This document shows, piece after piece, positions 7,770 through 19,235 of a stretch of 64,000 nt of DNA. The position numbers were made by a program, and so were the translations under genes. The stretch is from Psychrobacillus sp. FSL K6-4046. GTDB taxonomy: Bacteria > Bacillota > Bacilli > Bacillales_A > Planococcaceae. Each line of letters opens with the position of its first letter. The stretch's first letter is position 1. The notes beneath the pieces were generated by a model that saw nothing but the letters and a program-made list of their open reading frames with translations, was not told the origin of the DNA and ran no database searches. The stretch spans positions 620,001-684,000 of the forward strand of contig NZ_CP152020.1 in NCBI RefSeq assembly GCF_038624605.1. The letters are read 5' to 3'.

Positions 7770-8978
7770 TTGACGAAAACAGTAATTTTGGATGGGGCAC
7801 GTACAGCTTTTGGTAAGTTCGGTGGAGCACTTAGTAACTTAACAGCTTCCGATTTGGGAGGAGTTGCTATAAAGGAAGCACTTGTAAAAGCAGGTGTAAA
7901 TCCTGAACAAGTGGATGAAGTAATTATGGGAACGGTCCTACAAGCCGGGCAAGGTCAAATTCCTTCTAGACAGGCAGCTAACAAGGCTGGAATTCCTTGG
8001 AATGTTCAAACAGAAACGATTAACAAAGTATGTGCTTCTGGGATGCGAAGCGTAACGATGGCAGACCAAATTATTCGTTTAGGGGACGAAGAGGTAATCG
8101 TAGCTGGGGGAATGGAATCTATGTCCAACGCTCCATACTATTTGCCGAAAGGTAGATTTGGTTTAAGAATGGGCGATGGCCAAATGGTCGACGGAATGAT
8201 TTACGATGGTCTTTCTTGTTCATTCCATCCGAAGCGTGTTCATATGGGAACTTACGGAAATTCGACTGCTGAGACGTTTGAGTTATCACGTGAAAAACAA
8301 GATGAATGGTCATACAGAAGTCACAGCCGTGCGTTGAAAGCGATTGAATCTGGAATATTTGCAGAAGAAATTGTTCCGGTTGAGATTCCCCAACGGAAAG
8401 GTGATCCGATTGTTGTGACTCAGGATGAGGCTCCTCGGACGGATACTTCTGTTGAATCACTTGCTAAGCTGAAACCTGCATTTGGTAAAGAGGGCACTAT
8501 TACAGCTGGAAATGCACCTGGGGTAAATGATGGTGCTTGTGCACTTGTACTGACAAATGAAGATAAAGCAAAAGAGCTTGGAAAAGAGCCACTAGCATAT
8601 ATAGTTAGCCACACTGCCATTGCAATTGAGCCAGAAAACTTTCCACAAACTCCAGGACTTGTTATTAACAAGCTACTTGAGAAAACAGGGAAATCTATTG
8701 AAGACATTGATTTGTTTGAAATTAACGAGGCTTTTGCGGCAGTTGCGTTAGTGAGCAGTCAAATTGCTGGTTTATCAGAGGACAAAGTGAACGTGAACGG
8801 TGGGGCTGTTGCATTAGGTCATCCAATTGGAGCATCTGGTGCACGAATTATACTTACGCTTGCGTATGAATTGAAGCGTAGAGGGGGAGGCATCGGAATA
8901 GCTGCCATCTGTTCAGGTGGAGGCCAAGGAGATGCCATCATGATTGAAGTTCCAAAAACAGGGGGAAATCTAGCATGA
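7770..8978 (+). CDS. Acetyl-CoA C-acyltransferase (thiolase)
   Basis: A 402-residue degradative/biosynthetic thiolase that cleaves 3-ketoacyl-CoA, or condenses two acetyl-CoA. The nucleophilic cysteine is in NKVCASGM (near residue 90); the C-terminal GHPIGASGAR histidine and the AICSGGGQGDA cysteine complete the active site. GTG at 7761 would put the start inside the Shine-Dalgarno sequence AAAGGGG, so the TTG at 7770, eight bases downstream, is the likely start. Its stop overlaps the next gene by 4 bases (ATGA). It is the first gene of a thiolase-hydroxyacyl-CoA dehydrogenase-acyl-CoA dehydrogenase-acyl-CoA dehydrogenase-tetR-icmF run, a set known from Bacillus halodurans and Geobacillus relatives. 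Confidence 0.92.
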   Translation: MTKTVILDGARTAFGKFGGALSNLTASDLGGVAIKEALVKAGVNPEQVDEVIMGTVLQAGQGQIPSRQAANKAGIPWNVQTETINKVCASGMRSVTMADQIIRLGDEEVIVAGGMESMSNAPYYLPKGRFGLRMGDGQMVDGMIYDGLSCSFHPKRVHMGTYGNSTAETFELSREKQDEWSYRSHSRALKAIESGIFAEEIVPVEIPQRKGDPIVVTQDEAPRTDTSVESLAKLKPAFGKEGTITAGNAPGVNDGACALVLTNEDKAKELGKEPLAYIVSHTAIAIEPENFPQTPGLVINKLLEKTGKSIEDIDLFEINEAFAAVALVSSQIAGLSEDKVNVNGGAVALGHPIGASGARIILTLAYELKRRGGGIGIAAICSGGGQGDAIMIEVPKTGGNLA

Positions 8979-9826
8979 ACATTCAAAAGGTAATGGTAAT
9001 AGGCGCAGGGCAAATGGGTTCTGGGATTGCACAAGTCTGCGCACAGGCAGGCTATGAAGTGAAGCTAAATGACAGAGAAGAAAAATTCTTTGAGCGAGGC
9101 TTTCAAACAATCTCCAAAAATCTTTCTAGAAATGTAGAAAAGGGAAGAATGACCGAGGACGACAAACAAGCGGTTTTAAATAAAATCAGTAAGTCACTAT
9201 CAATTAACGATGCAAATGATGTAGATCTTGTCATCGAAGCAGCTGTAGAAAACATGGAAATCAAACAATCTATTTTTAAACAACTAGATGCTATTGCACC
9301 AGCTCATGCTATTTTAGCAACGAATACGTCATCACTTCCAATAACAGAAATTGCAGCAGCTACCAATCGTCCAGAACAAGTAATTGGCATGCATTTTATG
9401 AATCCAGTTCCCGTGATGAAGCTCGTTGAAATTATTAGAGGACTTGCAACGAATGATGAAGTTTATGCAGCGATTGAGGAAATGACGAAAAAGTTAAGTA
9501 AGGTTCCTGTTGAAGTAAATGACTTCCCAGGATTTGTTGCAAACCGTGTATTAATGCCAATGATCAATGAGGCAATTTATACATTATACGAAGGGGTAGC
9601 AACGAAAGAAGCAATCGATGATGTCATGAAGATGGGCATGAATCATCCAATGGGACCTCTACAGCTAGCAGACTTCATCGGTTTAGATACTTGCTTGTAT
9701 ATCATGGAAGTGCTTCATGAAGGATTTGGTGACAGCAAGTATAGACCATGTCCGTTATTGCGTAAATACGTGAAGGCTGGATGGCTAGGGAAGAAAACTG
9801 GAAGAGGCTTCTATATTTACGAATAA
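8975..9826 (+). CDS. hbd: 3-hydroxybutyryl-CoA dehydrogenase
   Basis: A 283-residue NAD(P)-dependent enzyme that interconverts 3-hydroxyacyl-CoA and 3-ketoacyl-CoA, feeding the thiolase encoded just upstream. The Rossmann motif GAGQMGSGIAQ is at the N-terminus, and NTSSLPIT, MHFMNPVPVMKLVEI (catalytic His) and FVANRVLMPMINEA follow in family order. The length is typical of the short-chain Hbd/MmgB type. ATG overlaps the thiolase TGA, implying translational coupling. Confidence 0.93.
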   Translation: MNIQKVMVIGAGQMGSGIAQVCAQAGYEVKLNDREEKFFERGFQTISKNLSRNVEKGRMTEDDKQAVLNKISKSLSINDANDVDLVIEAAVENMEIKQSIFKQLDAIAPAHAILATNTSSLPITEIAAATNRPEQVIGMHFMNPVPVMKLVEIIRGLATNDEVYAAIEEMTKKLSKVPVEVNDFPGFVANRVLMPMINEAIYTLYEGVATKEAIDDVMKMGMNHPMGPLQLADFIGLDTCLYIMEVLHEGFGDSKYRPCPLLRKYVKAGWLGKKTGRGFYIYE

Positions 9827-9846
9827 CCAACAAAGGGGATTTATTA

Positions 9847-10983
9847 ATGGAGTTAACATTCACTGAAGAGCAGCTAATGATGCGCAGCATGGTTCGTGAT
9901 TTTGCAAAAGCCGAAATAGAGCCTTTTATTGAACGGATGGAGCAAGGGGAGTTCCCTCGTGAAATTATAAAAAAAATGGGTGAGCTAGGTTTAATGGGGA
10001 TCACGATACCAGAGAAGTACGGTGGATCGGAGATGGACTTTACTAGCTATGTGATTGCCATCCATGAATTATCCAAGGTAAGTGCGGTTGTAGGGGTTAT
10101 CCTTTCCGTACATACATCCGTAGGGACGAACCCAATTCTTTACTTTGGTAATGAAGAACAAAAACAGAAGTACATCCCAAAGCTTGCATCTGGCGAGTAT
10201 CTTGGAGCATTTTGCTTAACAGAGCCATCTGCTGGGTCAGATGCAGGTGCTCTTAAAACGAAAGCAGTCAAAAAAGACGATCATTATGTGCTGAATGGAT
10301 CCAAGGTGTTTATTACAAATGGTGGAGAGGCAGATGTTTACATCGTATTTGCTTCGACGGATGCTTCGCAGGGCTCTCGCGGAATCTCCGCCTTTATCGT
10401 GGAGAAAGACACACCAGGATTTATCATTGGAAAAGACGAACACAAGATGGGCTTGCATGGATCGAGAACAGTCCAAATCACCTTCGAGGATATGAAAATT
10501 CCAGTAGAAAACCTTCTTGGAGAAGAGGGCGAGGGCTTTAAAATTGCTATGGCCAACTTAAACACGGGACGTATTGGAATTGCAACTCAAGCTCTAGGTA
10601 TAGGCGAAGCTGCTTTCGAAGCAGCGGTAGGATATGCAAAGGAACGCGTCCAATTTGGTAAGCCAATTGCTGCAAACCAAGGAGTCGGGTTCAAGCTTGC
10701 AGACATGGGAACAGCAGTTGAGGCAGCTAGATTACTAGTTTACCGAGCAGCCAATATGCGAGATAGAGGGCTTCCTTGTGGGAAAGAAGCGTCGATGGCT
10801 AAGCTATTCGCTTCTAAAACAGCGGTAGACGTAGCAATTGAGGCGGTTCAAGTATTTGGCGGCTATGGATACACAGAGGATTATCCAGTAGAACGCTACT
10901 TCCGAGATGCAAAGATTACCGAAATTTACGAGGGTACAAGTGAAATCCAACGAATCGTTATTAGTAAGCATTTGATGAATTAA
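9847..10983 (+). CDS. Acyl-CoA dehydrogenase, short-chain type (Bcd/MmgC-like)
   Basis: A 378-residue FAD enzyme that introduces the alpha-beta double bond in a short-chain acyl-CoA. Visible family blocks are LTEPSAGSDAG (flavin contact), VFGGYGYTEDYPVERYFRD and IYEGTSEIQ, the last containing the usual catalytic glutamate. The open frame extends upstream to 9781 inside hbd, but AAAGGGG at 9830-9836 points to the ATG at 9847, and MELTFTEEQ is the normal family start. It lies 20 bases after hbd in the same operon and is a paralogue of the next gene. Confidence 0.92.
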   Translation: MELTFTEEQLMMRSMVRDFAKAEIEPFIERMEQGEFPREIIKKMGELGLMGITIPEKYGGSEMDFTSYVIAIHELSKVSAVVGVILSVHTSVGTNPILYFGNEEQKQKYIPKLASGEYLGAFCLTEPSAGSDAGALKTKAVKKDDHYVLNGSKVFITNGGEADVYIVFASTDASQGSRGISAFIVEKDTPGFIIGKDEHKMGLHGSRTVQITFEDMKIPVENLLGEEGEGFKIAMANLNTGRIGIATQALGIGEAAFEAAVGYAKERVQFGKPIAANQGVGFKLADMGTAVEAARLLVYRAANMRDRGLPCGKEASMAKLFASKTAVDVAIEAVQVFGGYGYTEDYPVERYFRDAKITEIYEGTSEIQRIVISKHLMN

Positions 10984-11038
10984 GAGAGAACGAATATAGC
11001 AGACAAAAATAAATACGACAAAAAGGCGGAATGTACAA

Positions 11039-12178
11039 ATGAATTTTCAACTAACAGAAGAGCATGAAATGATTCGTAAAATGGTACGTGACTTTGCTGT
11101 GAATGAAGTAGCACCAACAGCTGCTGAACGTGATGAAGAGGAGCGTTTTGATCGTGAAATTTTCGACAAAATGGCAGAGCTTGGACTAACAGGAATTCCG
11201 TGGCCTGAAGAGTACGGCGGAATTGGATCGGATTATTTAGCTTACTGTATCGCAGTAGAAGAGCTGTCACGAGTTTGTGCATCTACAGGAGTAACGCTTT
11301 CTGCACACACATCTTTAGCTGGATGGCCAATATTCAAATATGGAAATGAAGAGCAAAAGCAAAAATATCTTCGTCCAATGGCAGAAGGAACAAAAATTGG
11401 TGGTTACGGACTAACAGAAGCAGGGTCTGGTTCCGATGCAGGTGGCATGAGAACAACTGCTAAATTAGATGGAGATCATTATGTGCTAAATGGCTCTAAA
11501 ATATTTATTACAAACGGTGGGATTGCAGACATTTATGTAGTGTTTGCTGTTACAGATCCAGAATCTAAGCATAAAGGAACAAGTGCATTTATCGTAGAAG
11601 CTGGATTTGAAGGATTCTCAGTTGGGAAAAAAGAGAAAAAGCTAGGAATTCGTTCATCGCCTACAACAGAAATCATCTTTGAAAACTGCCGTGTGCCTAA
11701 GGAAAATCTATTAGGTCAAGAAGGCGAAGGATTCATCATCGCTATGAAAACGTTAGATGGCGGTCGTAACGGTATCGCTGCTCAAGCGGTTGGTATTGCT
11801 CAAGGTGCTTTGGATGCTTCCGTTAGCTATGCAAAAGAGCGCGTACAGTTTGGTAAGCCAATCGCTGCAAACCAAGGTGTTTCCTTTAAGCTAGCAGACA
11901 TGGCCACATCGATTGAAGCTTCACGATTACTTACTTATCAAGCAGCTTGGTTAGAGTCTAATGGACTTTCCTACGGGAAGGAATCTGCAATGGCTAAGCT
12001 AATGGCTGGAGATACAGCTATGAAAGTTACAACAGAAGCAGTGCAGGTATATGGTGGATACGGGTATACGAAGGACTATCCAGTGGAACGTTTTATGCGT
12101 GATGCTAAAATAACTCAAATTTATGAGGGTACACAAGAAATTCAACGTCTTGTTATCTCTCGTATGCTTACTAAGTAA
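11039..12178 (+). CDS. acdA: Acyl-CoA dehydrogenase AcdA
   Basis: A 379-residue FAD-dependent acyl-CoA dehydrogenase and close paralogue of the gene before it. It has [30 protein letters not shown] and IYEGTQEIQ (catalytic Glu region). In B. subtilis acdA stands between fadF and rpoE, and this copy sits in the equivalent place, expanded by the thiolase/hbd/icmF genes. AAGGCGG lies 9 bases before the ATG. Electrons would go through ETF or FadF to the respiratory chain. The two dehydrogenases probably differ in chain length or branching preference, which cannot be read from the sequence. Confidence 0.92.
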   Translation: MNFQLTEEHEMIRKMVRDFAVNEVAPTAAERDEEERFDREIFDKMAELGLTGIPWPEEYGGIGSDYLAYCIAVEELSRVCASTGVTLSAHTSLAGWPIFKYGNEEQKQKYLRPMAEGTKIGGYGLTEAGSGSDAGGMRTTAKLDGDHYVLNGSKIFITNGGIADIYVVFAVTDPESKHKGTSAFIVEAGFEGFSVGKKEKKLGIRSSPTTEIIFENCRVPKENLLGQEGEGFIIAMKTLDGGRNGIAAQAVGIAQGALDASVSYAKERVQFGKPIAANQGVSFKLADMATSIEASRLLTYQAAWLESNGLSYGKESAMAKLMAGDTAMKVTTEAVQVYGGYGYTKDYPVERFMRDAKITQIYEGTQEIQRLVISRMLTK

Positions 12179-12179
12179 C

Positions 12180-12818
12180 ATGGACAAAAAACACGAAGTA
12201 TTGACCTCTGTAAAGGACGGAAACTTAATTGAAAAAAGACGTCAGCAAATGATTCGAGCAGCTGTCACTTTATTCAAACAAAAGGGCTTTCACCGTACTA
12301 CTACAAGAGAGATTGCGAAGGAAGCGGGCTTTAGTATAGGCACGCTTTATGAATATATCCGCACCAAAGAGGATGTACTCTATTTAGTTTGCGATAGTAT
12401 TTATCATGAGGTTCATGGAAGGCTTTCAGAATTTCAGCCTGAAAAAGGCACGACGATGGAGGATTTGAAAAATGCGATATATCACTATTATGGGGTGATA
12501 GATGATATGTCGGATGAGTTTGTCGTCATGTACCAGGAATCCAAATCGTTACCAAAAAAAGCACTCGAATATGTATTAACGAAAGAGCTAGAAATGGTGG
12601 ATATCTTCCATAAAATCATGGTTGGCTGTATGGAGGCTGGGGAGCTGAAGCTAACTGCGGAGCAGGCTAAACTCTATGCTCATACCTTGGCTGTCCAAGG
12701 GCAAATGTGGGCATTTAGAAGATGGGCCTTGCGCAAGGAATTTACCATCGAGCAATTTACAGATCTACAAGTGCAGTTATTACTCAGTGGGATGGGTAAA
12801 GCGAAGGACGTTCTTTAA
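12180..12818 (+). CDS. TetR/AcrR-family regulator of the acyl-CoA cluster
   Basis: A 212-residue one-component repressor. The N-terminal helix-turn-helix reads TTREIAKEAGFSIGTLYEYI with the following TKEDVLY typical of TetR proteins; the C-terminal half would bind the inducer. The open frame extends into acdA, but the ATG at 12180, one base after the acdA stop, gives the normal length and suggests coupled translation, as no strong Shine-Dalgarno sequence is visible. It is placed between acdA and icmF, so local control of short or branched acyl-CoA metabolism is inferred. It could be the protein that binds the palindrome at 5359-5376, although classical FadR is usually encoded elsewhere. Confidence 0.85.
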   Translation: MDKKHEVLTSVKDGNLIEKRRQQMIRAAVTLFKQKGFHRTTTREIAKEAGFSIGTLYEYIRTKEDVLYLVCDSIYHEVHGRLSEFQPEKGTTMEDLKNAIYHYYGVIDDMSDEFVVMYQESKSLPKKALEYVLTKELEMVDIFHKIMVGCMEAGELKLTAEQAKLYAHTLAVQGQMWAFRRWALRKEFTIEQFTDLQVQLLLSGMGKAKDVL

Positions 12819-12867
12819 ATTAGTCCAGGGTTTGGAATAAATGTTCACACAAACAAGGAGGAACAAC

Positions 12868-15800
12868 ATGTCTAAGGTAGAAGTATATCGTCCAAAAAAT
12901 CATGTTCGTTTTGTAACGGCGTCGAGTCTTTTTGACGGTCATGATGCATCCATCAATATTATGCGCCGCATTTTACAGGCGAGCGGAGCAGAGGTGATCC
13001 ACCTAGGCCACAATCGTTCGGTTGAAGAGGTTGTTAATGCTGCTATACAAGAGGATGTTCAAGGGATTGCCATCTCTTCCTATCAAGGAGGACATGTCGA
13101 GTATTTTAAATATATGAAGGACTTACTTGCCGATAGGGGAGCACCTCATATTCGTATATATGGTGGTGGCGGTGGAGTAATTATCCCAAAAGAAATTAAA
13201 GAGCTGCAGGAATATGGTATTTCCGGAATATTTTCACCTGAAGACGGTCGAAAGCTAGGACTGCAAGGGATGATCAACAAAATGCTAATGGAGTGCGACG
13301 TTCCAACAGATCCTTCAGGAGCAAAAGAAACAATCGAGAAAGTTACAACTGAAAATCCGGAGGTACTCGCTCATCTGATTACACTAGCAGAAGAGGCACA
13401 TCACACCAAGGATTCCGAAACAAAGAGTATGCTTGAGCTGGCACAAGGCCTGTCTAAGAATACTCCGGTGCTAGGAATCACGGGTACAGGTGGTGCAGGG
13501 AAAAGCTCCTTAACGGATGAATTGATCCGTCGCTTTCTTCAGGAATTGCCAGATAAAAAGATAGCAGTTTTATCGATTGACCCTACAAAGCAAAAAACTG
13601 GTGGGGCTCTGCTTGGAGACCGTATCCGTATGAATGCTATTTTCAATAAACGAGTATTTATGAGAAGCTTAGCTACTCGTGGATCACGGACAGAATTATC
13701 AGGCGCAATTGCAGATGTATTAGATGTTGTGAAGGTTGCCGGCTATGATCTGATTGTTGTAGAGACAAGTGGAATCGGTCAAGGGGATGCCGAAATTACG
13801 AATGTTTCTGACCTCTCTATGTATGTCATGACTAGTGAGTTTGGAGCACCGTCTCAACTAGAAAAAATTGATATGATTGACTATGCAGACTTAATCGTTA
13901 TCAATAAATTCGAACGAAAAGGCTCTGAGGATGCATTAAGACAGGTGCAAAAGCAGTATCAACGCAGCCGGGAGCTATGGGATGTGGAGCTGGACAAAAT
14001 GCCAGTTTACGGTACAATTGCTAGCCAGTTCAATGACAAAGGCACTAACTCATTATTTGCAGCGTTAATCGATACGCTGAATAAAAAATTGGGCACAGAT
14101 TGGGCAACATCTTATGATCAGTTTGTGAAAACGCAAAAGCAAAATGTCATTATCCCTAACGATCGCAGGTACTACCTTCGTGAAATTACGGACACAGTTA
14201 GAGGCTATCATAACAAGTCTCAAGAGCAGGTAGAGTTTGCAAGACGATTGTTCCAACTAGAGGGTGCAATTGATGAGGTTAAGAAAAAAACAGCAGACGA
14301 TGCTTTAATTCAATCATTAGAATCTCTAGCCGAGGGCATTAAAGATGAATTAACGGCAGAATCAAAACGTATTCTAGACAACTGGCAGGCACTAAAAGAT
14401 GCGTATGCAGGCGATGAGTTTGTCACAAAAATTCGGGATAAAGAAATTCGTACAATTCTACGTACGGAAAGCTTGTCTGGCTTGAAAATCCCAAAAGTCG
14501 CTCTACCGAAATTTGTCGATTACGGGGAGATTTTGAAATGGGTTTATAAAGAGAATGTACCAGGATCGTTCCCTTATACTGCAGGGGTGTTCCCTTTCCG
14601 TAGAGAAGGAGAGGACCCTAAGCGTCAGTTTGCAGGAGAAGGAACTCCAGAGCGTACTAACCGTCGTTTCCATTATTTATCTAAGGATGACGACGCAAAG
14701 CGATTGTCTACAGCGTTTGACTCCGTAACGCTTTACGGAGAAGATCCTGATTATCGTCCAGATATTTACGGCAAGGTCGGGGAATCTGGTGTTAGCATTT
14801 GTACATTAGAGGATATGAAAAAGCTATATGCTGGCTTTGACTTATGTGCGCCATCCACGTCTGTGTCGATGACCATCAACGGTCCAGCTCCGATTATTTT
14901 AGCAATGTTTATGAACACGTCAATTGACCAGCAGGTACGCCTAAAGGAAGAAGAGCTAGGTAGAACATTGACGGTAGAAGAATTCACTCATGTGAAGGAA
15001 GCAACATTGCAAGTCGTTCGAGGTACCGTGCAGGCAGACATCCTAAAAGAAGATCAAGGACAGAATACGTGTATCTTTTCGACAGAATTCGCACTTCGAA
15101 TGATGGGGGACATCCAACAATACTTTATTGACCATAAGGTTAGAAATTACTATTCTGTTTCTATTTCTGGTTACCATATTGCAGAGGCAGGGGCAAATCC
15201 TATTTCCCAGCTGGCATTTACGATGGCAAACGGTTTTACGTATGTAGAGTATTATTTAAGCCGTGGGATGAATATTGATGAATTTGCACCTAATCTATCA
15301 TTCTTCTTCTCAAACGGGCTAGATCCAGAATATACGGTGATTGGTCGCGTTGCCCGTCGTATATGGGCTGTGGTTATGCGTGAAAAGTATGGGGCAAATG
15401 AGAGAAGCCAGAAGTTAAAGTACCATGTACAAACATCGGGAAGAAGTCTTCATGCCCAAGAGATAGATTTCAATGATATACGTACAACGCTTCAGGCCTT
15501 GATGGCATTGCAGGATAACTGTAACTCGCTCCATACAAACGCGTATGACGAGGCAATCACCACTCCTACAGAGGAATCTGTACGTCGTGCCATGGCTATC
15601 CAGATGATTATTACAAAAGAGCATGGTTTATCGAAAAACGAAAACTCTTTACAAGGCTCCTATGTAGTGGAAGAGCTGACTGACCTTGTAGAAGAAGCAG
15701 TTCTAATGGAATTTGATCGGATCAATGACCGTGGTGGTGTTCTTGGAGCCATGGAAACTCAGTATCAGCGTGGCAAAATTCAAGAAGAGTCTATGTATTA

Positions 15801-16125
15801 TGAGATGAAGAAGCATACAGGGGAACTTCCGATTATAGGAGTTAACACCTACTTAAATCCAAACCCTGCTTCTGAAGATGATATAGACAATATGGAACTT
15901 GCCCGTGCATCCAAAGAGGAAAAAGAAACTCAAATAAATAATTTAAGAGACTTCCAAGCTAAGCATGAAGCTAAAGTGGAGCATGCTTTAGAGCGCTTGA
16001 AGCAAGTTGCAATGAGTGGTGGCAATATCTTTGAAGAGCTCATGAGCACAGTCCAAATTGCTAGCTTAGGTCAAATTACTAATGCTCTTTATGAGGTCGG
16101 CGGTCAATATCGAAGAAATATGTAA
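12868..16125 (+). CDS. icmF: Fused isobutyryl-CoA mutase IcmF
   Basis: A 1085-residue adenosylcobalamin-dependent mutase that interconverts isobutyryl-CoA and n-butyryl-CoA (and often pivalyl/isovaleryl-CoA). Order of domains: B12-binding domain at the N-terminus with FDGHDAS (His25 should ligate cobalt) and IYGGGGG; a G-protein chaperone domain with P-loop GTGGAGKSS near residue 205; a linker; and the (beta-alpha)8 substrate domain with DVRGTVQ-like [17 protein letters not shown] and [12 protein letters not shown]. It matches the Geobacillus kaustophilus protein in layout throughout. AAGGAGG at 12855-12861 selects the ATG at 12868 over 12841. It links valine/isobutyrate carbon to the butyryl-CoA dehydrogenase, Hbd and thiolase encoded upstream. 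Confidence 0.96.
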   Translation: MSKVEVYRPKNHVRFVTASSLFDGHDASINIMRRILQASGAEVIHLGHNRSVEEVVNAAIQEDVQGIAISSYQGGHVEYFKYMKDLLADRGAPHIRIYGGGGGVIIPKEIKELQEYGISGIFSPEDGRKLGLQGMINKMLMECDVPTDPSGAKETIEKVTTENPEVLAHLITLAEEAHHTKDSETKSMLELAQGLSKNTPVLGITGTGGAGKSSLTDELIRRFLQELPDKKIAVLSIDPTKQKTGGALLGDRIRMNAIFNKRVFMRSLATRGSRTELSGAIADVLDVVKVAGYDLIVVETSGIGQGDAEITNVSDLSMYVMTSEFGAPSQLEKIDMIDYADLIVINKFERKGSEDALRQVQKQYQRSRELWDVELDKMPVYGTIASQFNDKGTNSLFAALIDTLNKKLGTDWATSYDQFVKTQKQNVIIPNDRRYYLREITDTVRGYHNKSQEQVEFARRLFQLEGAIDEVKKKTADDALIQSLESLAEGIKDELTAESKRILDNWQALKDAYAGDEFVTKIRDKEIRTILRTESLSGLKIPKVALPKFVDYGEILKWVYKENVPGSFPYTAGVFPFRREGEDPKRQFAGEGTPERTNRRFHYLSKDDDAKRLSTAFDSVTLYGEDPDYRPDIYGKVGESGVSICTLEDMKKLYAGFDLCAPSTSVSMTINGPAPIILAMFMNTSIDQQVRLKEEELGRTLTVEEFTHVKEATLQVVRGTVQADILKEDQGQNTCIFSTEFALRMMGDIQQYFIDHKVRNYYSVSISGYHIAEAGANPISQLAFTMANGFTYVEYYLSRGMNIDEFAPNLSFFFSNGLDPEYTVIGRVARRIWAVVMREKYGANERSQKLKYHVQTSGRSLHAQEIDFNDIRTTLQALMALQDNCNSLHTNAYDEAITTPTEESVRRAMAIQMIITKEHGLSKNENSLQGSYVVEELTDLVEEAVLMEFDRINDRGGVLGAMETQYQRGKIQEESMYYEMKKHTGELPIIGVNTYLNPNPASEDDIDNMELARASKEEKETQINNLRDFQAKHEAKVEHALERLKQVAMSGGNIFEELMSTVQIASLGQITNALYEVGGQYRRNM

Positions 16126-16132
16126 AAATATT

Positions 16133-16164
16133 AGTGTCTCTATGTATATTAGAGGCACTTTTTT
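16133..16164 (+). terminator. Rho-independent terminator after icmF
   Basis: AGTGTCTCTA and TAGAGGCACT form a 10-bp stem with one G-T pair, followed by TTTTTT. Confidence 0.88.
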
Positions 16165-16213
16165 ATTATATTTTTTGTATAATGTATATATAAAGTCGTA
16201 GAGGAGAAGTGTG

Positions 16214-16372
16214 ATGAAAAAGCCTGTTCAAATTATGGTTATAATTGTTCTCCTTTTAACGACAGTTTGGTTGTATAATAAAAGACTCGCTTCCATACCG
16301 TTACTCTTGCTTTCTTTTTATTTATTTTCTATAGTTGGTAGGAAAATATCTCTTTTCAAAAAGAATAAATGA
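16214..16372 (+). CDS. Small two-helix membrane protein, 52 residues
   Basis: A short frame starts with ATG at 16214, ten bases after GAGGAGAAG. The protein opens MKKPVQIMVIIVLLL, a hydrophobic helix, passes a short YNKRLAS turn, then a second hydrophobic helix IPLLLLSFYLFSIV, and ends in a lysine-rich tail KISLFKKNK. A TATAAT lies at 16178-16183. Both termini would be cytoplasmic by the positive-inside rule. I recognise no family. The gene sits between icmF and rpoE, where B. subtilis has none I recall. Confidence 0.6.
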   Translation: MKKPVQIMVIIVLLLTTVWLYNKRLASIPLLLLSFYLFSIVGRKISLFKKNK

Positions 16373-16444
16373 ATGTAGCATATAACTTAATTGTTTGTAT
16401 ATAATGGAAAGTATGCAAGCGGACATAGAAAGGACGTGCACGAT

Positions 16445-17017
16445 TTGAATTTTCGTGAAATGACAACAGCACAATTACAAGAAGAATCACTAATAGATCT
16501 TGGATTTGCCATACTAGAAGACAAGAAAAATTCTTTAACATTAACAGAATTATTTGATGAGATTCAAAAGTTGAACGGCTTTACAGATGAAGAGATGGCA
16601 GATCGTAAGCCACAATTCTATACAGACATGAATATTGATGGACGTTTCCTAGCAATTGCTGAAAACCAATGGGGCCTTAGAGAGTGGTATCCAGTGGAAC
16701 AAATTGAAGAAGAAACTGCTCCAACTGTAAAAGTACGTAAGAAGAAAACAAAAGCAGTAGATGATTTAGACGATTTGGATGATTTGGATGAGGATGAAAT
16801 TATCTTTGAAGAAGAATTCGATGAATTTATTGAAGATGACGACGATGACGATGATGACGACGATGACGATGATGTAGTAGCAATCGATTTCGTGGAAGCG
16901 GAAATTGATGAAGTAGACGTAATCGAGGAAGATTTAATCGACGAAGACGATGAAGACTTTGAAATCATTGATGATGAAGATCTAGATGATGATGAAGAAT
17001 TAGACGAAGAAGAATAA
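16445..17017 (+). CDS. rpoE: DNA-directed RNA polymerase delta subunit
   Basis: A 190-residue Firmicutes-specific RNA polymerase subunit that speeds polymerase recycling and affects promoter selectivity and start-site nucleotide sensing. The folded N-terminal HARE-HTH domain (about residues 1-90) includes FYTDMNIDGRFLAI and WGLREWYPVEQIEE. The rest is an extremely acidic, disordered tail with a run of 13 consecutive aspartates near the middle. The longest frame starts at 16391, but the TTG at 16445 with AAAGGA ten bases upstream matches the family N-terminus. A TATAAT at 16400-16405 may be its promoter. The position between acdA/icmF and pyrG matches B. subtilis. Confidence 0.93.
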   Translation: MNFREMTTAQLQEESLIDLGFAILEDKKNSLTLTELFDEIQKLNGFTDEEMADRKPQFYTDMNIDGRFLAIAENQWGLREWYPVEQIEEETAPTVKVRKKKTKAVDDLDDLDDLDEDEIIFEEEFDEFIEDDDDDDDDDDDDDVVAIDFVEAEIDEVDVIEEDLIDEDDEDFEIIDDEDLDDDEELDEEE

Positions 17018-17020
17018 TTC

Positions 17021-17049
17021 TTGACTTCTACTAGCAAACGCTATAAGAT
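17021..17049 (+). promoter_or_regulatory. Sigma-A promoter of pyrG
   Basis: TTGACT (17021-17026), 17-base spacer, TAAGAT (17044-17049). Seven bases further the sequence reads GGGCTC at 17056, the start needed for CTP-sensing reiterative initiation. Confidence 0.75.
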
Positions 17050-17055
17050 TTTATT

Positions 17056-17128
17056 GGGCTCTTTTTGAAGAGACATACTCATGTGCATACGCGCTCCCCT
17101 GCTAAAACCAGCAGGAGGAGCGCTTTTT
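17056..17128 (+). promoter_or_regulatory. pyrG leader: CTP-responsive attenuator
   Basis: The predicted transcript begins GGGCUC. A terminator hairpin follows: GCGCTCCCCTGCT (17091-17103) pairs with AGCAGGAGGAGCGC (17110-17123), then TTTTT. In B. subtilis, CTP shortage stalls initiation at the first C so that extra G residues are added to the 5' end; the poly-G then pairs with the C-rich arm of the terminator and prevents termination. The CTCCCCT tract at 17094-17100 is the matching target here. Mechanism is transferred from B. subtilis pyrG; the elements themselves are all visible. Confidence 0.85.
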
Positions 17129-17146
17129 ATTATTGGAACACGATAA

Positions 17147-18757
<1,611 letters not shown>

Positions 18758-18781
18758 TTGAAGATAGAAAAATGAAAAGAC

Positions 18782-18827
18782 AGCATCGAGCACTTTACTC
18801 TTTTGTAAAATGTTCGATGCTTTTTTT
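18782..18827 (+). terminator. Rho-independent terminator after pyrG
   Basis: AGCATCGAGCA pairs with TGTTCGATGCT (two G-T pairs) across an 18-base loop and is followed by TTTTTT. Confidence 0.85.
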
Positions 18828-19048
18828 GTACATAAAAGTGATAATCTTTCACATAAACAGTAATGTAATTATTATACAGTATAGGTTATAATAGGATTAG
18901 TGAGGTAGGGAAGGAAGCGCCAAGTAGAAATTCTATTATAAAACATATAAATTTCAAATATTCCAATTACATATGAAACTTTGATGTAAGATAATAAGTC
19001 TACTATTCATAAAGGTTTTTTTGGTGAGAGCGAGTTAGCAGGCAAGGG

Positions 19049-19132
19049 ATTGTAGTAAAAAGTGGGCTCATTGTCGTAAAGTAGCGGGTGATTGTAGTAA
19101 AATACCGTTCTATTGTCGTAAAACTAGTCAGA
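19049..19132. repeat. Short array of four 21-bp units, ATTGT(A/C)GTAAA type
   Basis: Units start at exactly 19049, 19070, 19091 and 19112, a strict 21-base step. Each begins ATTGTAGTAAA or ATTGTCGTAAA, alternating A, C, A, C at the sixth base, while the last ten bases differ. It lies in the convergent gap between pyrG and ywjG; the rest of this roughly 400-base gap (18828-19048 and 19133-19235) shows no gene. Confidence 0.85.
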
Positions 19133-19235
19133 GCGAACTAGCGGAAGGAAGAAAGTTTCTTTCAGAAACAAACAACCGTTAAAGTCACGAGGCAGGCACT
19201 AATTCTAGTGAATAATGTTTGTATATTTTTCTCAT

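Noticed and set aside
9702-10004. Minus-strand frames inside the acyl-CoA oxidation genes
   Set aside because: Antisense shadows of strongly coding genes without start signals.
12841-12867. ATG at 12841 as the icmF start
   Set aside because: The Shine-Dalgarno sequence AAGGAGG lies downstream of it, and homologues begin at MSKVEVYRP (12868).
16618-17037. 139-residue serine-rich protein on the minus strand
   Set aside because: It is the antisense reading of the Asp/Glu-rich rpoE tail.
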